A stretch of 64,000 nucleotides of DNA. It comes from Acinetobacter puyangensis. Its GTDB lineage: Bacteria; Pseudomonadota; Gammaproteobacteria; Pseudomonadales; Moraxellaceae. Below, in pieces: positions 39,483 through 49,900 of this stretch. The position numbers and the translations under genes are program-made. The notes below the pieces were generated by a model. That model was given only the letters and a program-made list of their open reading frames with translations. It ran no database searches and was not told where the DNA came from. The number at the start of each line of letters is the position of its first letter. Positions within the stretch are counted from its first letter, which is position 1. Location: positions 682,001 through 746,000 of the forward strand of contig NZ_OANT01000001.1 in the NCBI RefSeq assembly GCF_900096995.1. The letters are read 5' to 3'.

Positions 39483-40865
39483 TTGGATATTTTCCCGATT
39501 TCGTTAAAATTGAAAGATCAGCCTTGTTTGTTGGTGGGTGGTGGACATATTGCCTATCGCAAGGCGGTATTGTTGGCCAGAGCAGGTGCGATCATTGATG
39601 TGATTGCGCCTGAGATTGAACCAGCATTGCTGGATTTGGTGCATGACACAGGTGGACAATTCAGCAAGACCGAATTTTCTACCGAGATGCAGATCAGACA
39701 TTATCGACTGGTGATTGCTGCAACCAATCAGGCAGAAGTGAATCAACAGGTTTTCCTGTATTGTGAAGCGCAGAATATATTGGTCAATAGTGTCGATGAT
39801 ATTCCACATTGTCGGTTTATGGTGCCTGCGATTATTGATCGTTCACCGTTGCTGATTTCGGTGGCGAGTAATGGTACATCACCGGTATTATCACGTCAGA
39901 TCCGTACCCAACTGGAAAGCAGTATTCCGCATGGGATGGGCAAACTGGCCGAATTTTCCGGTAAATGGCGGGCAACCGTGAAAGCAAAAATCAGTAATCC
40001 GGATGAACGTCGGATTTTCTGGGAAGACTTGTATGCCAGCCCTTTAAAAGAACAGGTCTTTCATGACAATTTAAGTGATGCAGATACCTATATTCAGCAG
40101 GCTTTAATGGACTGGCAAGCACCAAAAGGTGAAGTCTATCTGGTCGGTGCCGGGCCGGGTGATCCGGAATTGCTGACTTTAAAGGCTTTACGGTTAATGC
40201 AGCAGGCGGATGTGGTGATTTATGATCGTTTGGTGTCCAAGCCGATTCTGGATATGTGTCGTCGTGATGCAGAAAAAATTTATGTCGGCAAAGCACGTTC
40301 CAATCATGCTGTACCACAGGAAGGCATTAATGCATTGCTGGTTAAATATGCACAGGCAGGGAAACGGGTCTGTCGCTTAAAAGGTGGTGATCCGTTTATC
40401 TTTGGCCGTGGTGGTGAAGAAATTCAGCAACTGTTTGATGCCGGGGTGACTTTTCAGGTGGTGCCGGGGATTACCGCAGCTTCAGGTTGTTCGGCATATG
40501 CGGGTATTCCCTTAACACATCGTGATTATGCGCAAAGTGTAAGGTTTCTAACCGGACACTTAAAAGAAGGTTCACCTGAATTACCATGGGATGAACTGGT
40601 TTATGAAAATCAGACCTTGGTGTTGTATATGGGTTTGGTCGGACTAGAGAAAATCTGTAAAAACCTGATTGCACATGGTCAACGTCCTAATATGCCGGTG
40701 GCATTGATTTCCAAAGGCACCACGCCTGAGCAAAAAGTCGTGATTGGTACCTTGGCTGATATTGCAGATAAAGTAGCTGAATACGAAATTCAGGCACCGA
40801 CCCTGACCATTATTGGTGAAGTGGTAAAATTGCGCGAGCAATTGCAATGGCATGAGCGAGGATAG
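39483..40865 (+). CDS. cysG: Siroheme synthase CysG
   Basis: Multifunctional enzyme converting uroporphyrinogen III to siroheme for sulfite/nitrite reductases. The N-terminal dehydrogenase/ferrochelatase part (residues 1 to about 210) has CLLVGGGHIAYRKAVLLARAGA and the middle dimerisation region with SNGTSPVLSRQIR. The C-terminal SUMT methyltransferase part (from about residue 216) starts VYLVGAGPGDPELLTLKALRL and has KGGDPFIFGRGGEE and VPGITAASGCSAYAGIPLTHR. Length 460 aa matches E. coli CysG. The start is TTG with AGAGG upstream; MDIFPI is the usual N-terminus. Confidence 0.95.
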   Translation: MDIFPISLKLKDQPCLLVGGGHIAYRKAVLLARAGAIIDVIAPEIEPALLDLVHDTGGQFSKTEFSTEMQIRHYRLVIAATNQAEVNQQVFLYCEAQNILVNSVDDIPHCRFMVPAIIDRSPLLISVASNGTSPVLSRQIRTQLESSIPHGMGKLAEFSGKWRATVKAKISNPDERRIFWEDLYASPLKEQVFHDNLSDADTYIQQALMDWQAPKGEVYLVGAGPGDPELLTLKALRLMQQADVVIYDRLVSKPILDMCRRDAEKIYVGKARSNHAVPQEGINALLVKYAQAGKRVCRLKGGDPFIFGRGGEEIQQLFDAGVTFQVVPGITAASGCSAYAGIPLTHRDYAQSVRFLTGHLKEGSPELPWDELVYENQTLVLYMGLVGLEKICKNLIAHGQRPNMPVALISKGTTPEQKVVIGTLADIADKVAEYEIQAPTLTIIGEVVKLREQLQWHERG

Positions 40866-40916
40866 AACAGCGATTAATAATCGCTGTCCGAGCGCAAGGC
40901 GAAGGCTATGCCTGAG
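40866..40916 (+). repeat. REP-like palindromic repeat, copy 1
   Basis: 51-base unit starting at the cysG stop codon. First half: ACAGCGATT and AATCGCTGT with a 3-base centre. Second half: CCGAGCGCAAGGCGAAGGC then AGGC/GCCT around TAT. Differs from copy 2 at two positions. Noticeably richer in G and C than its surroundings. Confidence 0.8.
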
Positions 40917-40943
40917 CAAAGAGGATAGGTGCGATAGTACTGT

Positions 40944-40994
40944 AACAGCGATTGATAATCGCTGTCCGAGCGCAAGGCGAAGGCTGTGCCTGAG
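40944..40994 (+). repeat. REP-like palindromic repeat, copy 2
   Basis: Same orientation as copy 1, 27 bases after it, 49 of 51 positions identical. Both hairpins are conserved, and one of the two differences lies in a loop centre. Follows a short spacer containing AGAGGATAGGTGC. Confidence 0.8.
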
Positions 40995-41047
40995 TAATGT
41001 AGCTCTGCAAAAAGACGGTGCCTAAGCTACCAATGAAATATTTATAA

Positions 41048-41539
41048 GTGAGTAATGAAGTGATTCATGTTGTCCTGTTTGAACCTGAAATTCCAAGTAA
41101 TACCGGTAATATTATTCGCTTATGTGCCAATACCGGTGCACGCTTGCACTTGATCAAACCTTTAGGTTTTGAACTGGATGATAAGAAACTGAAACGGGCA
41201 GGGCTGGATTACCATGAATGGGCCAGAATGCAAATCTGGGACAATATTGAAACCTGTCTTGCCCATTTGGCTGAACATGGTATCAGCCCTGAACAAGTTT
41301 TTCCCTTAACCACTAAAGGTTCTGCGGCACCTTATACAGTTGATCTCAACCAACCGGTAGCTTTATTAATGGGACCTGAAACTCGGGGTTTACCTGAACA
41401 AGTGCGCCTGTTGTTTCCCCAACAAAATTGGATTCGACTGCCAATGGCAGAAAATTCTCGTAGTTTAAATCTATCTAATGCTACGGCAGTGATTGTCTAT
41501 GAAGCATGGCGGCAACAAGGGTTTCAGCCTTTAATTTAA
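41048..41539 (+). CDS. trmL: tRNA (cytidine/uridine-34-2'-O)-methyltransferase TrmL
   Basis: SPOUT-family (trefoil-knot) methyltransferase that 2'-O-methylates the wobble base of tRNA-Leu isoacceptors using SAM. N-terminal HVVLFEPEIPSNTGNIIRLCANTGA, then HLIKPLGFELDDKKLKRAGLDYHEWA, and the knot motifs LLMGPETRGLPEQV and IRLPMAENSRSLNLSNATAVIVYEAWRQ. Length 163 aa, close to E. coli TrmL (157). The start is GTG; an adjacent ATG is out of frame. Confidence 0.95.
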   Translation: MSNEVIHVVLFEPEIPSNTGNIIRLCANTGARLHLIKPLGFELDDKKLKRAGLDYHEWARMQIWDNIETCLAHLAEHGISPEQVFPLTTKGSAAPYTVDLNQPVALLMGPETRGLPEQVRLLFPQQNWIRLPMAENSRSLNLSNATAVIVYEAWRQQGFQPLI

Positions 41540-41567
41540 GCTGTCACGCAATACAGTGCAGATTGAA

Positions 41568-41953
41568 CTAGATCAATACGCGCTTATTTTTGTTGTGCAT
41601 CATATATCTGCTGTGCATGTAAAATTTGTTCAATATTTTTTCCGCCCAATTTTTCAATTGATTCGCTGTTTTCGATACTTCCCGGCCAAGATTCGTTAAC
41701 TGATATTCTACCCGGATAGGTGAAGTCGATTGCACATGGCGGCTAATAAAACCATCTCGTTCTAACATTTTCAATTTTTGCGACAACACTTTGGGTGAGA
41801 TACCTTCAATGCTTTTTTTTAAAGATTGAAGTGTAACGGCTGATGCTCCAATAAATATAAAATCAGTAGCACCCATTTATCAGCAATTTTTTCAAAAAAC
41901 AAACGGGCAGGGCATTGCTGGCGATAAACATTATATTTCAGATCATCATGCAT
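41568..41953 (-). pseudogene. HxlR-family transcriptional regulator, frameshifted
   Basis: A winged-helix HxlR regulator gene broken by a single-base loss. From ATG 41953 (GGAG well placed) the frame reads MHDDLKYNVYRQQCPARLFF, then ADKWVLLILYLLEHQPLHFNL, and stops at 41819-41821. The rest of the protein continues in another frame: LKKSIEGISPKVLSQKLKML, ERDGFISRH and the C-terminal YQLTNLGREVSKTANQL. Joining the frames at about 41822 restores the HxlR pattern HFNxLKKxIxGIS. The break lies beside a run of eight As, so a sequencing error is possible. The redox-sensing Cys of the CP motif (residue 14) is present. The gene is divergent from the WrbA-like gene, the usual target layout. Confidence 0.85.
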
Positions 41954-42000
41954 AAAATTCTCCAAAATATTTAGTTGTGATAAGGATATAAGATCTAAGT

Positions 42001-42052
42001 AGGTTACTTATGGGTAACTAATTGACACTTGGTTTCTAAAATATATTATAGA
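42001..42052 (+). promoter_or_regulatory. Promoter of the WrbA-like gene with adjoining inverted repeat
   Basis: A consensus -35 TTGACA (42022-42027) is followed by -10 TATTAT (42044-42049) at 16 bases, or TATAGA at 42047. Directly before the -35 lies an imperfect inverted repeat with GTTAC (42003-42007) and GTAAC (42014-42018) arms. This is a plausible operator for the divergent HxlR regulator. Confidence 0.65.
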
Positions 42053-42082
42053 ATAATTATTGATAAACACACGGGAACCAAG

Positions 42083-42643
42083 ATGGCTAAAGTTGCAGTA
42101 GTATATTACTCTGGATACGGACATACCAAAGTGGTCGCTGAAACATTTGCAAATGAAATTAATGCAGCATTGATTGAAATTGATCAACAAGGTGAAATTG
42201 CCGATACCGATTGGCAAATCTTAAATGATGCACACGCAATTGTATTTGGGGTCCCAACTTATATGGGTGCTGCCCCGTGGCAGTTTAAGAAATTTGCCGA
42301 TGCGACGTCAAAATTATGGGCAACTCGAGAGTGGCAAGATAAGATTTTTGCAGGATTTACCAATAGTGCCAGTTTAAATGGTGATAAACAACTTACCTTA
42401 TATCAGTTACAGACGCTTGCTTCTCAGCATGGCGGAATCTGGGTCAGTTTAGGGTTATTACCTGCCAATACGAAACAAGCGACACGTGAGGACATCAATA
42501 GTTTAGGGGGTTCTGTAGGACTATTGGTACAAACACCAGCAGATGCGGGCGTAGATGAAATTCCGACAGGAGATTTGGAAACTGCAAAAGTTTTTGCACA
42601 ACGTGTGGCAAAAATTACTGAAAGATTTTATATCTCGCGCTAA
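42083..42643 (+). CDS. Flavodoxin-family protein (WrbA-like NAD(P)H:quinone oxidoreductase)
   Basis: FMN-binding flavodoxin-fold protein, probably a quinone or nitro-compound reductase. VAVVYYSGYGHTKVVAETFANEI carries the phosphate-binding loop (residues 5-15), and IVFGVPTYMGAAPWQFKKFADATSKLWATREWQDKIFAGFTNSASLNGDKQ matches the WrbA/Lot6 pattern. Length 186 aa. The ATG at this position has GGGAACCAAG upstream; a frame extending 18 codons further overlaps the promoter. Next to a broken HxlR regulator. Confidence 0.87.
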   Translation: MAKVAVVYYSGYGHTKVVAETFANEINAALIEIDQQGEIADTDWQILNDAHAIVFGVPTYMGAAPWQFKKFADATSKLWATREWQDKIFAGFTNSASLNGDKQLTLYQLQTLASQHGGIWVSLGLLPANTKQATREDINSLGGSVGLLVQTPADAGVDEIPTGDLETAKVFAQRVAKITERFYISR

Positions 42644-42716
42644 ATAACCTCAGTATTTAATCTAATTTCGTATAAAACAAAGACTCGAATTTTTAAATCC
42701 GAGTCTAAGCATGTTT

Positions 42717-42773
42717 TAAGTAAGAGGTGAGTTAGCACCTATCCTCTGGCTTTATAAACTTAGCTTACTCACC
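42717..42773. other. Structured intergenic element with bulged stem
   Basis: Between the convergent WrbA-like and aspD genes. The segment GGTGAGTTAG (42727-42736 region) can pair with the complement of CTTAGCTTACTCACC, giving a stem with a four-base bulge around a loop containing CACCTATCCTCT. That loop is the reverse complement of the AGAGGATAGGTG between the two REP-like repeats near 40.9 kb. Role unknown. Confidence 0.35.
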
Positions 42774-42810
42774 TTTGGTATTTCAAGACATTGATCTCTG
42801 AAATGACAAA

Positions 42811-42850
42811 AAACTGCGTTGCTTACTATTTTGTACTGCAACGCAGTTTT
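42811..42850. terminator. Bidirectional terminator between the WrbA-like gene and aspD
   Basis: A perfect 12-base stem, AAACTGCGTTGC and its complement, surrounds a 15-base loop, with A-runs before and Ts after. It lies 28 bases past the aspD stop on the minus strand. A second weaker hairpin (GACTCG...CGAGTC) lies near 42683-42706. Confidence 0.85.
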
Positions 42851-42877
42851 AATCTTATAGCGACTGATATCTTATGC

Positions 42878-44530
<1,653 letters not shown>

Positions 44531-46213
44531 TTATGCAAATGCTACAACCAAAGGGCCTAAAAGTGTCAAAAACACATTGGCCAAGGCATAGGTAATTGCA
44601 AAGGGAACCGTTGGAATGCTATTGCCGGCTTTATCCAATACACCACCGAATGCCGGATTGGCACTACGGGCACCTGACAAAGCACCTGCCAGAACAGCGA
44701 CATTGTCGTAACGCAGTACATAACGTGCAAAAAGCATAGAGAGCAGCAGGGGAATCAATGTAACCAACACACCAATCATGAAGAGTGATACACCACTTTC
44801 TTTAATGGTCTGTATGGCTTGTAAACCCGATTGCAGACCGACAGCGGCAACAAAACCTGCCAAACCTAAATCTTTTAAAATCTGAGAGGCTGCCGGTGGC
44901 ATGGAACCACTGGTTTGATGCCGTGTTCTGAGCCAGCCAAATAACAGACCGGAAAGTAGGGCACCACCGCCTGCACCTAGTGTGATTGGGATACTACCAA
45001 TACGAATCACGATCAGGCCGATCAATAAACCCACCACCAAACCGGCGCCATGAAAAATCCAGTCGGTTCGAATAGTATTTGGAATTGGAATCCCACCTTC
45101 ATGAGCAAAGCGTTTTAAATCTTGTTCTACACCATAGGCAGTAATCACATCCCCCTGTAAAACAGTTGTATCATCCTGAAGTGGGACAGGATCATCATTG
45201 CGTTTAATGCTCAGAATAAAGATTCCGTGTCTTAAAATCGCAGAGGTTGAAGATTTAATATCGCCCAGTGTTCTGCCGATATATTTGGGATTTTTTAATA
45301 CAATGTCATCGGTATTCATCACCACATCGATACCGTCTGAAGATTGCAACTCTTTGCCGATTTGATCCGCAATGGCAACCACATCAGCGCGCCGTCCAAC
45401 CATGAGCACAATATCACCCTGTTGAATCAGGGTATCCGGGGCAATATCGATTAGACGATTTTTTCTTTTTAACCGTTCGATGGTGATGTTTTTGCCCATG
45501 GTTTCAACTTGTGCCACGCTAAGATGATCAATTTTTTCCACCTGATAAATACGGCCAACAATATCCGGAATCGCCAATGATTGTCCTGAAGTCAGGACAA
45601 ATGCGCCTTTTAATTGTTGGTTTTGTGCTTTAATCGCATCATCATGGATATCTTTGCCCATAAATTTGGGTAAGATATTGACACAAACAATAATGGCACC
45701 CAACGATCCAAAAATATACGTCACGGCATAACCAATCGCCACATTGGCTTGCAATTTCTGAATTTGATCCAAAGGTAAATCCAGACGGGCAATGGCATCA
45801 CTTGCTGTACCGATAATTGCAGATTGGGTCATGCCACCGGCGGCCAAGCCCGCAGCAAGTCCCTTATCCAGATGGAACATTTTTGCCAGTACTAGAATGG
45901 TAATTAAGCCCACCACGGCCATAAACACCGCAAGTAAAATTTCTTTGATGGAACTAGGTCCTAGAGATTTGAAAAACTGGGGACCACTTTCGAAACCAAC
46001 GGCATAAATAAACAAGGCAAATAGAATGGATTTAACACCATTATCAATAGGGACATTGAGTAAACTTAGCGCAACAGCGACAATCAAGGATCCGGCGACA
46101 CCGCCCAGCTGAAATTTGCCCAGTTGGAATTGGCCGATCCAGAAGCCAATTGCCAACGACAAGAAAATGAGTATTTCGGGAGAATGACTGAGCTGACTTT
46201 GTAACCACGTCAT
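44531..46213 (-). CDS. aspT: Aspartate:alanine antiporter AspT
   Basis: Inner-membrane exchanger of the AAEx family. Two hydrophobic domains of about five segments each (residues 1-165 and about 380-560) carry the repeated signature GLAAGLAAGGMTQSAIIGTASDAI and AGALSGARSANPAFGGVLDKAGNSIP. Between them is a cytoplasmic region with two TrkA-C/RCK-like units (about 205-370, including LIQQGDIVLMVGRRADV). Length 560 aa, close to Tetragenococcus AspT. First gene of the aspT-aspD operon; AAGGA precedes the start. Exchange of aspartate(1-) for alanine(0) is the known reaction of the family. Confidence 0.92.
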   Translation of the reverse strand: MTWLQSQLSHSPEILIFLSLAIGFWIGQFQLGKFQLGGVAGSLIVAVALSLLNVPIDNGVKSILFALFIYAVGFESGPQFFKSLGPSSIKEILLAVFMAVVGLITILVLAKMFHLDKGLAAGLAAGGMTQSAIIGTASDAIARLDLPLDQIQKLQANVAIGYAVTYIFGSLGAIIVCVNILPKFMGKDIHDDAIKAQNQQLKGAFVLTSGQSLAIPDIVGRIYQVEKIDHLSVAQVETMGKNITIERLKRKNRLIDIAPDTLIQQGDIVLMVGRRADVVAIADQIGKELQSSDGIDVVMNTDDIVLKNPKYIGRTLGDIKSSTSAILRHGIFILSIKRNDDPVPLQDDTTVLQGDVITAYGVEQDLKRFAHEGGIPIPNTIRTDWIFHGAGLVVGLLIGLIVIRIGSIPITLGAGGGALLSGLLFGWLRTRHQTSGSMPPAASQILKDLGLAGFVAAVGLQSGLQAIQTIKESGVSLFMIGVLVTLIPLLLSMLFARYVLRYDNVAVLAGALSGARSANPAFGGVLDKAGNSIPTVPFAITYALANVFLTLLGPLVVAFA

Positions 46214-46814
46214 AACACTGTCCTTTTTATATAAAAATAGGAAGATAAAAGTTAAGTTTTATTGACCTATTGTTGTTAAGTCATCGTGCAGTAATGTTTA
46301 ATTCTTAAGACTAAATTCTGTCGTTACTATCGACCTACGGAAAATAAAGTTCAATTGAAGCATGTGTTCCTTTTGTTATAAATCTTATAAGAATTGCAAT
46401 TTTATTGATTTAGAGTGAGGCGGTATGCAACTGAGAAAAATCAAGGAAGTATTAATTTGATGTAATATAAAGATCTAATACTATATAACTGAAAAATAAA
46501 ATATATTATGGGTTTCTTGAGATGTTTATTTGACGGCTAGAGATGAGCAAATAAAGGAAATTATGATCATTTCTGGACTAAACAGTTAACACGGATACAC
46601 TTATTTTTTAGGCAGAAGCAAAAAGAAAATAGAGTTCTGGTCACAAAAAAGTGACATTGTAAAAAATGAAATAAGTGCAGAACATCAAAAAATTTATCGT
46701 TATTTTTTAATTAAATAATAAAAATTAGGTCAACTTAAACGTTGACCTAATCAGTGGGATAGACGATATCAATTCGATTAAATGCAATAGACCTGATAGG
46801 GCATATATCGAAGC
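46214..46814. other. Non-coding region, 601 bases
   Basis: AT-rich spacer upstream of aspT, presumably with its promoter. Apart from the terminator at 46716-46751 I see no gene or repeat. The length is large for this compact region and could hide a small RNA, but nothing specific supports one. Confidence 0.5.
46716..46751 (-). terminator. Terminator after the APC permease gene
   Basis: Perfect stem ATTAGGTCAAC/GTTGACCTAAT with a six-base loop, followed on the minus strand by TTTTATTATTTAATT. Confidence 0.9.
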
Positions 46815-48209
46815 TTAATCATCAAACTCGTTATATTGCGGTGCTGGTCGAGTAAAACCGCCAGTTTTATAAGCCAGATAACCGACACCAAGTACTGCCC
46901 AGATCAGCCCGTATTTAAGCGAAGTTTCTTCAATTTCTAGCCATAACGCAAAAATACTCATAAAGCCAAGTAATGGAATCACCACATATTGGAAAATATC
47001 CTTGGGTGTCTTCGTTCTACGATCACGCAACGCATAACGGGAAATCACCGACAAATTGACAAAGCTAAATGCTGTAAGTGCACCAAAACTGATAAGGGAC
47101 ACCACAAAATCCAGATCCATAAAGCCCGCAGTTAATGCGACAGCACCAACAATCATAATGTTATAGGAAGGGGTAAATGATTTTGGACTAATATGACCAA
47201 AAATCTTTTTGTTGATGACACCATCACGTCCCATCACATACATCAGGCGTGAGACCCCTGCATGTGCTGAAATTCCAGAAGCCATCACAGTGACAATGGC
47301 AAAAGCCAGTACATAAGACTGGAATAATGAACCACCAACCAGTAACAAAATATCAGGTTGCGTTGCAGCAATATCTTCAAAATAAGTTTTCGGATCGTTC
47401 GGGAAATAAACCTGCATAAAATATGTGCTGATAATGAAAATAATTCCGGCAAACAAAGCAGTTAAAAACATGGCCTTAGGCAGGGTATTTTCGGTATCTT
47501 TGGTTTCTTCTGCCAATGAACTAAGCGAATCAAAGCCAGTAAATGAAAAGCACAGCAAGGTTGCCCCTGTGATCAACGCGCCTACAGAGGTCAGCTCATT
47601 CCAGAATGGTGCAAGGCTCCACAGTTGATATGCAGTGTCCTGATCAACCATACTACCATCGGCATTGATCCCCATACTGAGCTTGTGATAGACCAGATAG
47701 GTAAAGACAATGATCACGATAATCTGTACAAAAACAATCAGACTGTTAAAGTTGGCAACAAACTTGACACCACGCAGATTAACACCGGTCATAAATGCGG
47801 TCAGTACCACGACCCAGATCCAGTGATTGACATCAGGAAATAGTGCTTCAAGATAAATCACTGCTAGGACAATATTGACCATCGGTGAGAGTAAATAATC
47901 CAGCCATGATGACCAGCCCACCATAAATCCAACATTGGGATGGATTGATTTTTGAGCATAGGTATAGGCAGATCCGGAAGACGGATAGCGTCTGATCATA
48001 TGACCATAGCTAATTGATGTCAGCAATATGGCAACGAGTGCAAAAATATAGGATGTAGGTACATGATAATGACTTTCTTCTGATACCAAACCAAAAGTAT
48101 CGAACAAAGTCATGGGTTGAATATAAGCTAAACCGATAATAATGATGTGCCAGAGACCCAGCGTTTTTTGCAGTTTAGCTACCGATTGAGTCCCAGTATG
48201 AGTAGTCAA
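46815..48209 (-). CDS. APC-family amino acid/polyamine permease
   Basis: Secondary transporter of the amino acid-polyamine-organocation superfamily with about 12 membrane segments. TM1 region LGLWHIIIIGLAYIQPMTLFDTFGLVSEES and YPSSGSAYTYAQKSIHPNVGFMVGWSSWLDYLLSPM resemble the PuuP/YhdG group more than basic amino acid permeases. TM6 region FSFTGFDSLSSLAEETKDTENTLPKAM is typical of APC. Length 464 aa. Start is TTG with GAGGATAAC upstream. Substrate not determined; putrescine or a neutral amino acid are the likeliest. Not in an operon. Confidence 0.85.
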   Translation of the reverse strand: MTTHTGTQSVAKLQKTLGLWHIIIIGLAYIQPMTLFDTFGLVSEESHYHVPTSYIFALVAILLTSISYGHMIRRYPSSGSAYTYAQKSIHPNVGFMVGWSSWLDYLLSPMVNIVLAVIYLEALFPDVNHWIWVVVLTAFMTGVNLRGVKFVANFNSLIVFVQIIVIIVFTYLVYHKLSMGINADGSMVDQDTAYQLWSLAPFWNELTSVGALITGATLLCFSFTGFDSLSSLAEETKDTENTLPKAMFLTALFAGIIFIISTYFMQVYFPNDPKTYFEDIAATQPDILLLVGGSLFQSYVLAFAIVTVMASGISAHAGVSRLMYVMGRDGVINKKIFGHISPKSFTPSYNIMIVGAVALTAGFMDLDFVVSLISFGALTAFSFVNLSVISRYALRDRRTKTPKDIFQYVVIPLLGFMSIFALWLEIEETSLKYGLIWAVLGVGYLAYKTGGFTRPAPQYNEFDD

Positions 48210-48529
48210 TGGCGTTATCCTCTTTTAGATAAGGATGATCAAGGATCGCTATGATAGTTTAAGGATCATCTGTGGATCCTCCCCAAAAACACTTTTTTAA
48301 AAAAAGTGCGCCAATCTAGCGTAAATACTGTAGATTGTCAGCAAGTTCGTGGCCAAAAAAGCAAAAAATTAGCCAACATGGGCTAATGATAGAGAAATAT
48401 GCAAAAATTACGAGGAAAAAATAAAAAAATTGTATTGGAAAAGTTGATCATTTAACGCTTAAAGCCTGTGCTGAAATATTATTGATCAAAAGCCTAATCA
48501 AAATTTTGATCAGGCTTGAAAATAAAGCA
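48210..48529. other. Intergenic region with palindromes, 320 bases
   Basis: Upstream of the APC permease gene. Contains three AAGGAT copies (48225-48266), a GGATCC-type inverted repeat at about 48262-48279, and a perfect palindrome CACTTTTTT-A-AAAAAAGTG at 48290-48308. These may be operator or promoter elements. The MFS terminator (48490-48517) closes the region. Confidence 0.4.
48490..48517 (-). terminator. Terminator after the MFS transporter gene
   Basis: Inverted repeat AAGCCTGATCAAAA with TTTTGATTAGGCTT (one mismatch), followed on the minus strand by TTGATCAAT; 12 bases after the stop. Confidence 0.75.
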
Positions 48530-49831
48530 TTAAATCTGACGATTAACATCAATATTTTTGGTTTCTTTAATCAGTAGGAAGGCAATCAGGGATAAAATGG
48601 CTGCACCGGAGAGATAATAGCCTACGGCTTGTAAACCATAGGTTGTTGCCAGATAGGTGGCAATTAATGGTGCAAAAGATGCACCAAGAATACCTGCCAT
48701 GTTAAAAGTCAGGGCAGAACCGGTATAACGCACCGAGGTAGGGAATAATTCCGATAATACTGTACCGATTGGTCCATAGGTAAGTCCCATGATTCCCAAG
48801 CCTGTGCATAAGAATAGAAATACAGTAAAGGGATTATTTGACGCCAGCATATCGGCAAAGAACAAACCGAATATCGCAGCAAGAATACAAATCACAATTG
48901 ACGTAGCGCGACGACCAAATTTTTCTGCCAGAATTGCCGACAGTGGAATAAAGGCAGCAAAAGATAAGGTTGCCAGAGTCACCATTTTTAAGAAATCTTC
49001 ACGGCTATAGCCTAACTGCTGGGTTCCCCAGTTTAAAGAGAATACCGTGGTCAAATAGAACACTACAAAAGTACAGACCGCCGCCAATGTACCTAAGATT
49101 AGCATCGGCAGGTGATGTTTAAACACTTCTGCTACAGGGACATTTTTTTTCTCTTGTTTATCCAGAACCCGTTGGAATGCTGGTGTTTCGTGTAATTTTA
49201 AACGAATATACAGGCCCATAATCACCAGAATCGCACTGGCAAGAAATGGAATGCGCCAGCCCCATGCCATAAATTGTTGTTCGCTTAAGATAGAACCCAG
49301 CAATAAAAAGAAACCATTGGCAAGAATTAAACCAAAGGGTGCGCCAAGTTGTGGAAACATGCCATACCATGCACGTTTTCCTTCAGGTGCATTTTCCGTG
49401 GCCAGTAAAACTGCACCACTCCATTCTCCGCCTAGTCCAATCCCTTGGCCCAAACGGCATAAAGCTAGTAAAAGTGCTGCCGTAATCCCGATATCGTGAT
49501 AGGTTGGCAATAACCCAATTGCAATGGTCGAAATTCCCATGGTTAATAAAGCTGCCACTAGCGTTGCTTTACGTCCGATACGGTCACCAAAATGTCCAAA
49601 CAATGCCGAACCGATGGGGCGGGCAATAAAGGCAATCGCAAATGTTGCCAAAGATTTTAAAGTATTGGCTTGGGGATCGCCGTCTGGAAAGAACAAATGC
49701 GGAAAAATAATGACTGCTGCTGTGGCATAAATATAAAAATCATAAAATTCGATGGTTGTTCCCACCATACTTGCGGCAAGTACGCGTCCTTTTGAGTTTA
49801 AAGGCTGATCAACAGCAGCGGCAGTTTCCAT
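48530..49831 (-). CDS. MFS transporter, metabolite:H+ symporter (MHS) family
   Basis: Twelve-segment major facilitator of the MHS group (ProP, ShiA, KgtP, citrate permeases). AASMVGTTIEFYDFYIYATAA (TM1), the loop 2-3 motif GHFGDRIGRKATLV, and GLGGEWSGAVLLATENAPEGKRAWYGMFPQLGAPFG in TM4-5 are characteristic. Length 433 aa. The ATG was chosen because AGGGA lies eleven bases upstream; a TTG three codons earlier overlaps that site. Substrate unknown: an osmolyte, shikimate or a dicarboxylate are family possibilities. Confidence 0.87.
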   Translation of the reverse strand: METAAAVDQPLNSKGRVLAASMVGTTIEFYDFYIYATAAVIIFPHLFFPDGDPQANTLKSLATFAIAFIARPIGSALFGHFGDRIGRKATLVAALLTMGISTIAIGLLPTYHDIGITAALLLALCRLGQGIGLGGEWSGAVLLATENAPEGKRAWYGMFPQLGAPFGLILANGFFLLLGSILSEQQFMAWGWRIPFLASAILVIMGLYIRLKLHETPAFQRVLDKQEKKNVPVAEVFKHHLPMLILGTLAAVCTFVVFYLTTVFSLNWGTQQLGYSREDFLKMVTLATLSFAAFIPLSAILAEKFGRRATSIVICILAAIFGLFFADMLASNNPFTVFLFLCTGLGIMGLTYGPIGTVLSELFPTSVRYTGSALTFNMAGILGASFAPLIATYLATTYGLQAVGYYLSGAAILSLIAFLLIKETKNIDVNRQI

Positions 49832-49900
49832 GGTTTTCAATGTCCCTGAAAGAAAATTTGCTTATTCTAACGAGGTCTTGGCCATTTTGAAATTAAAAAT

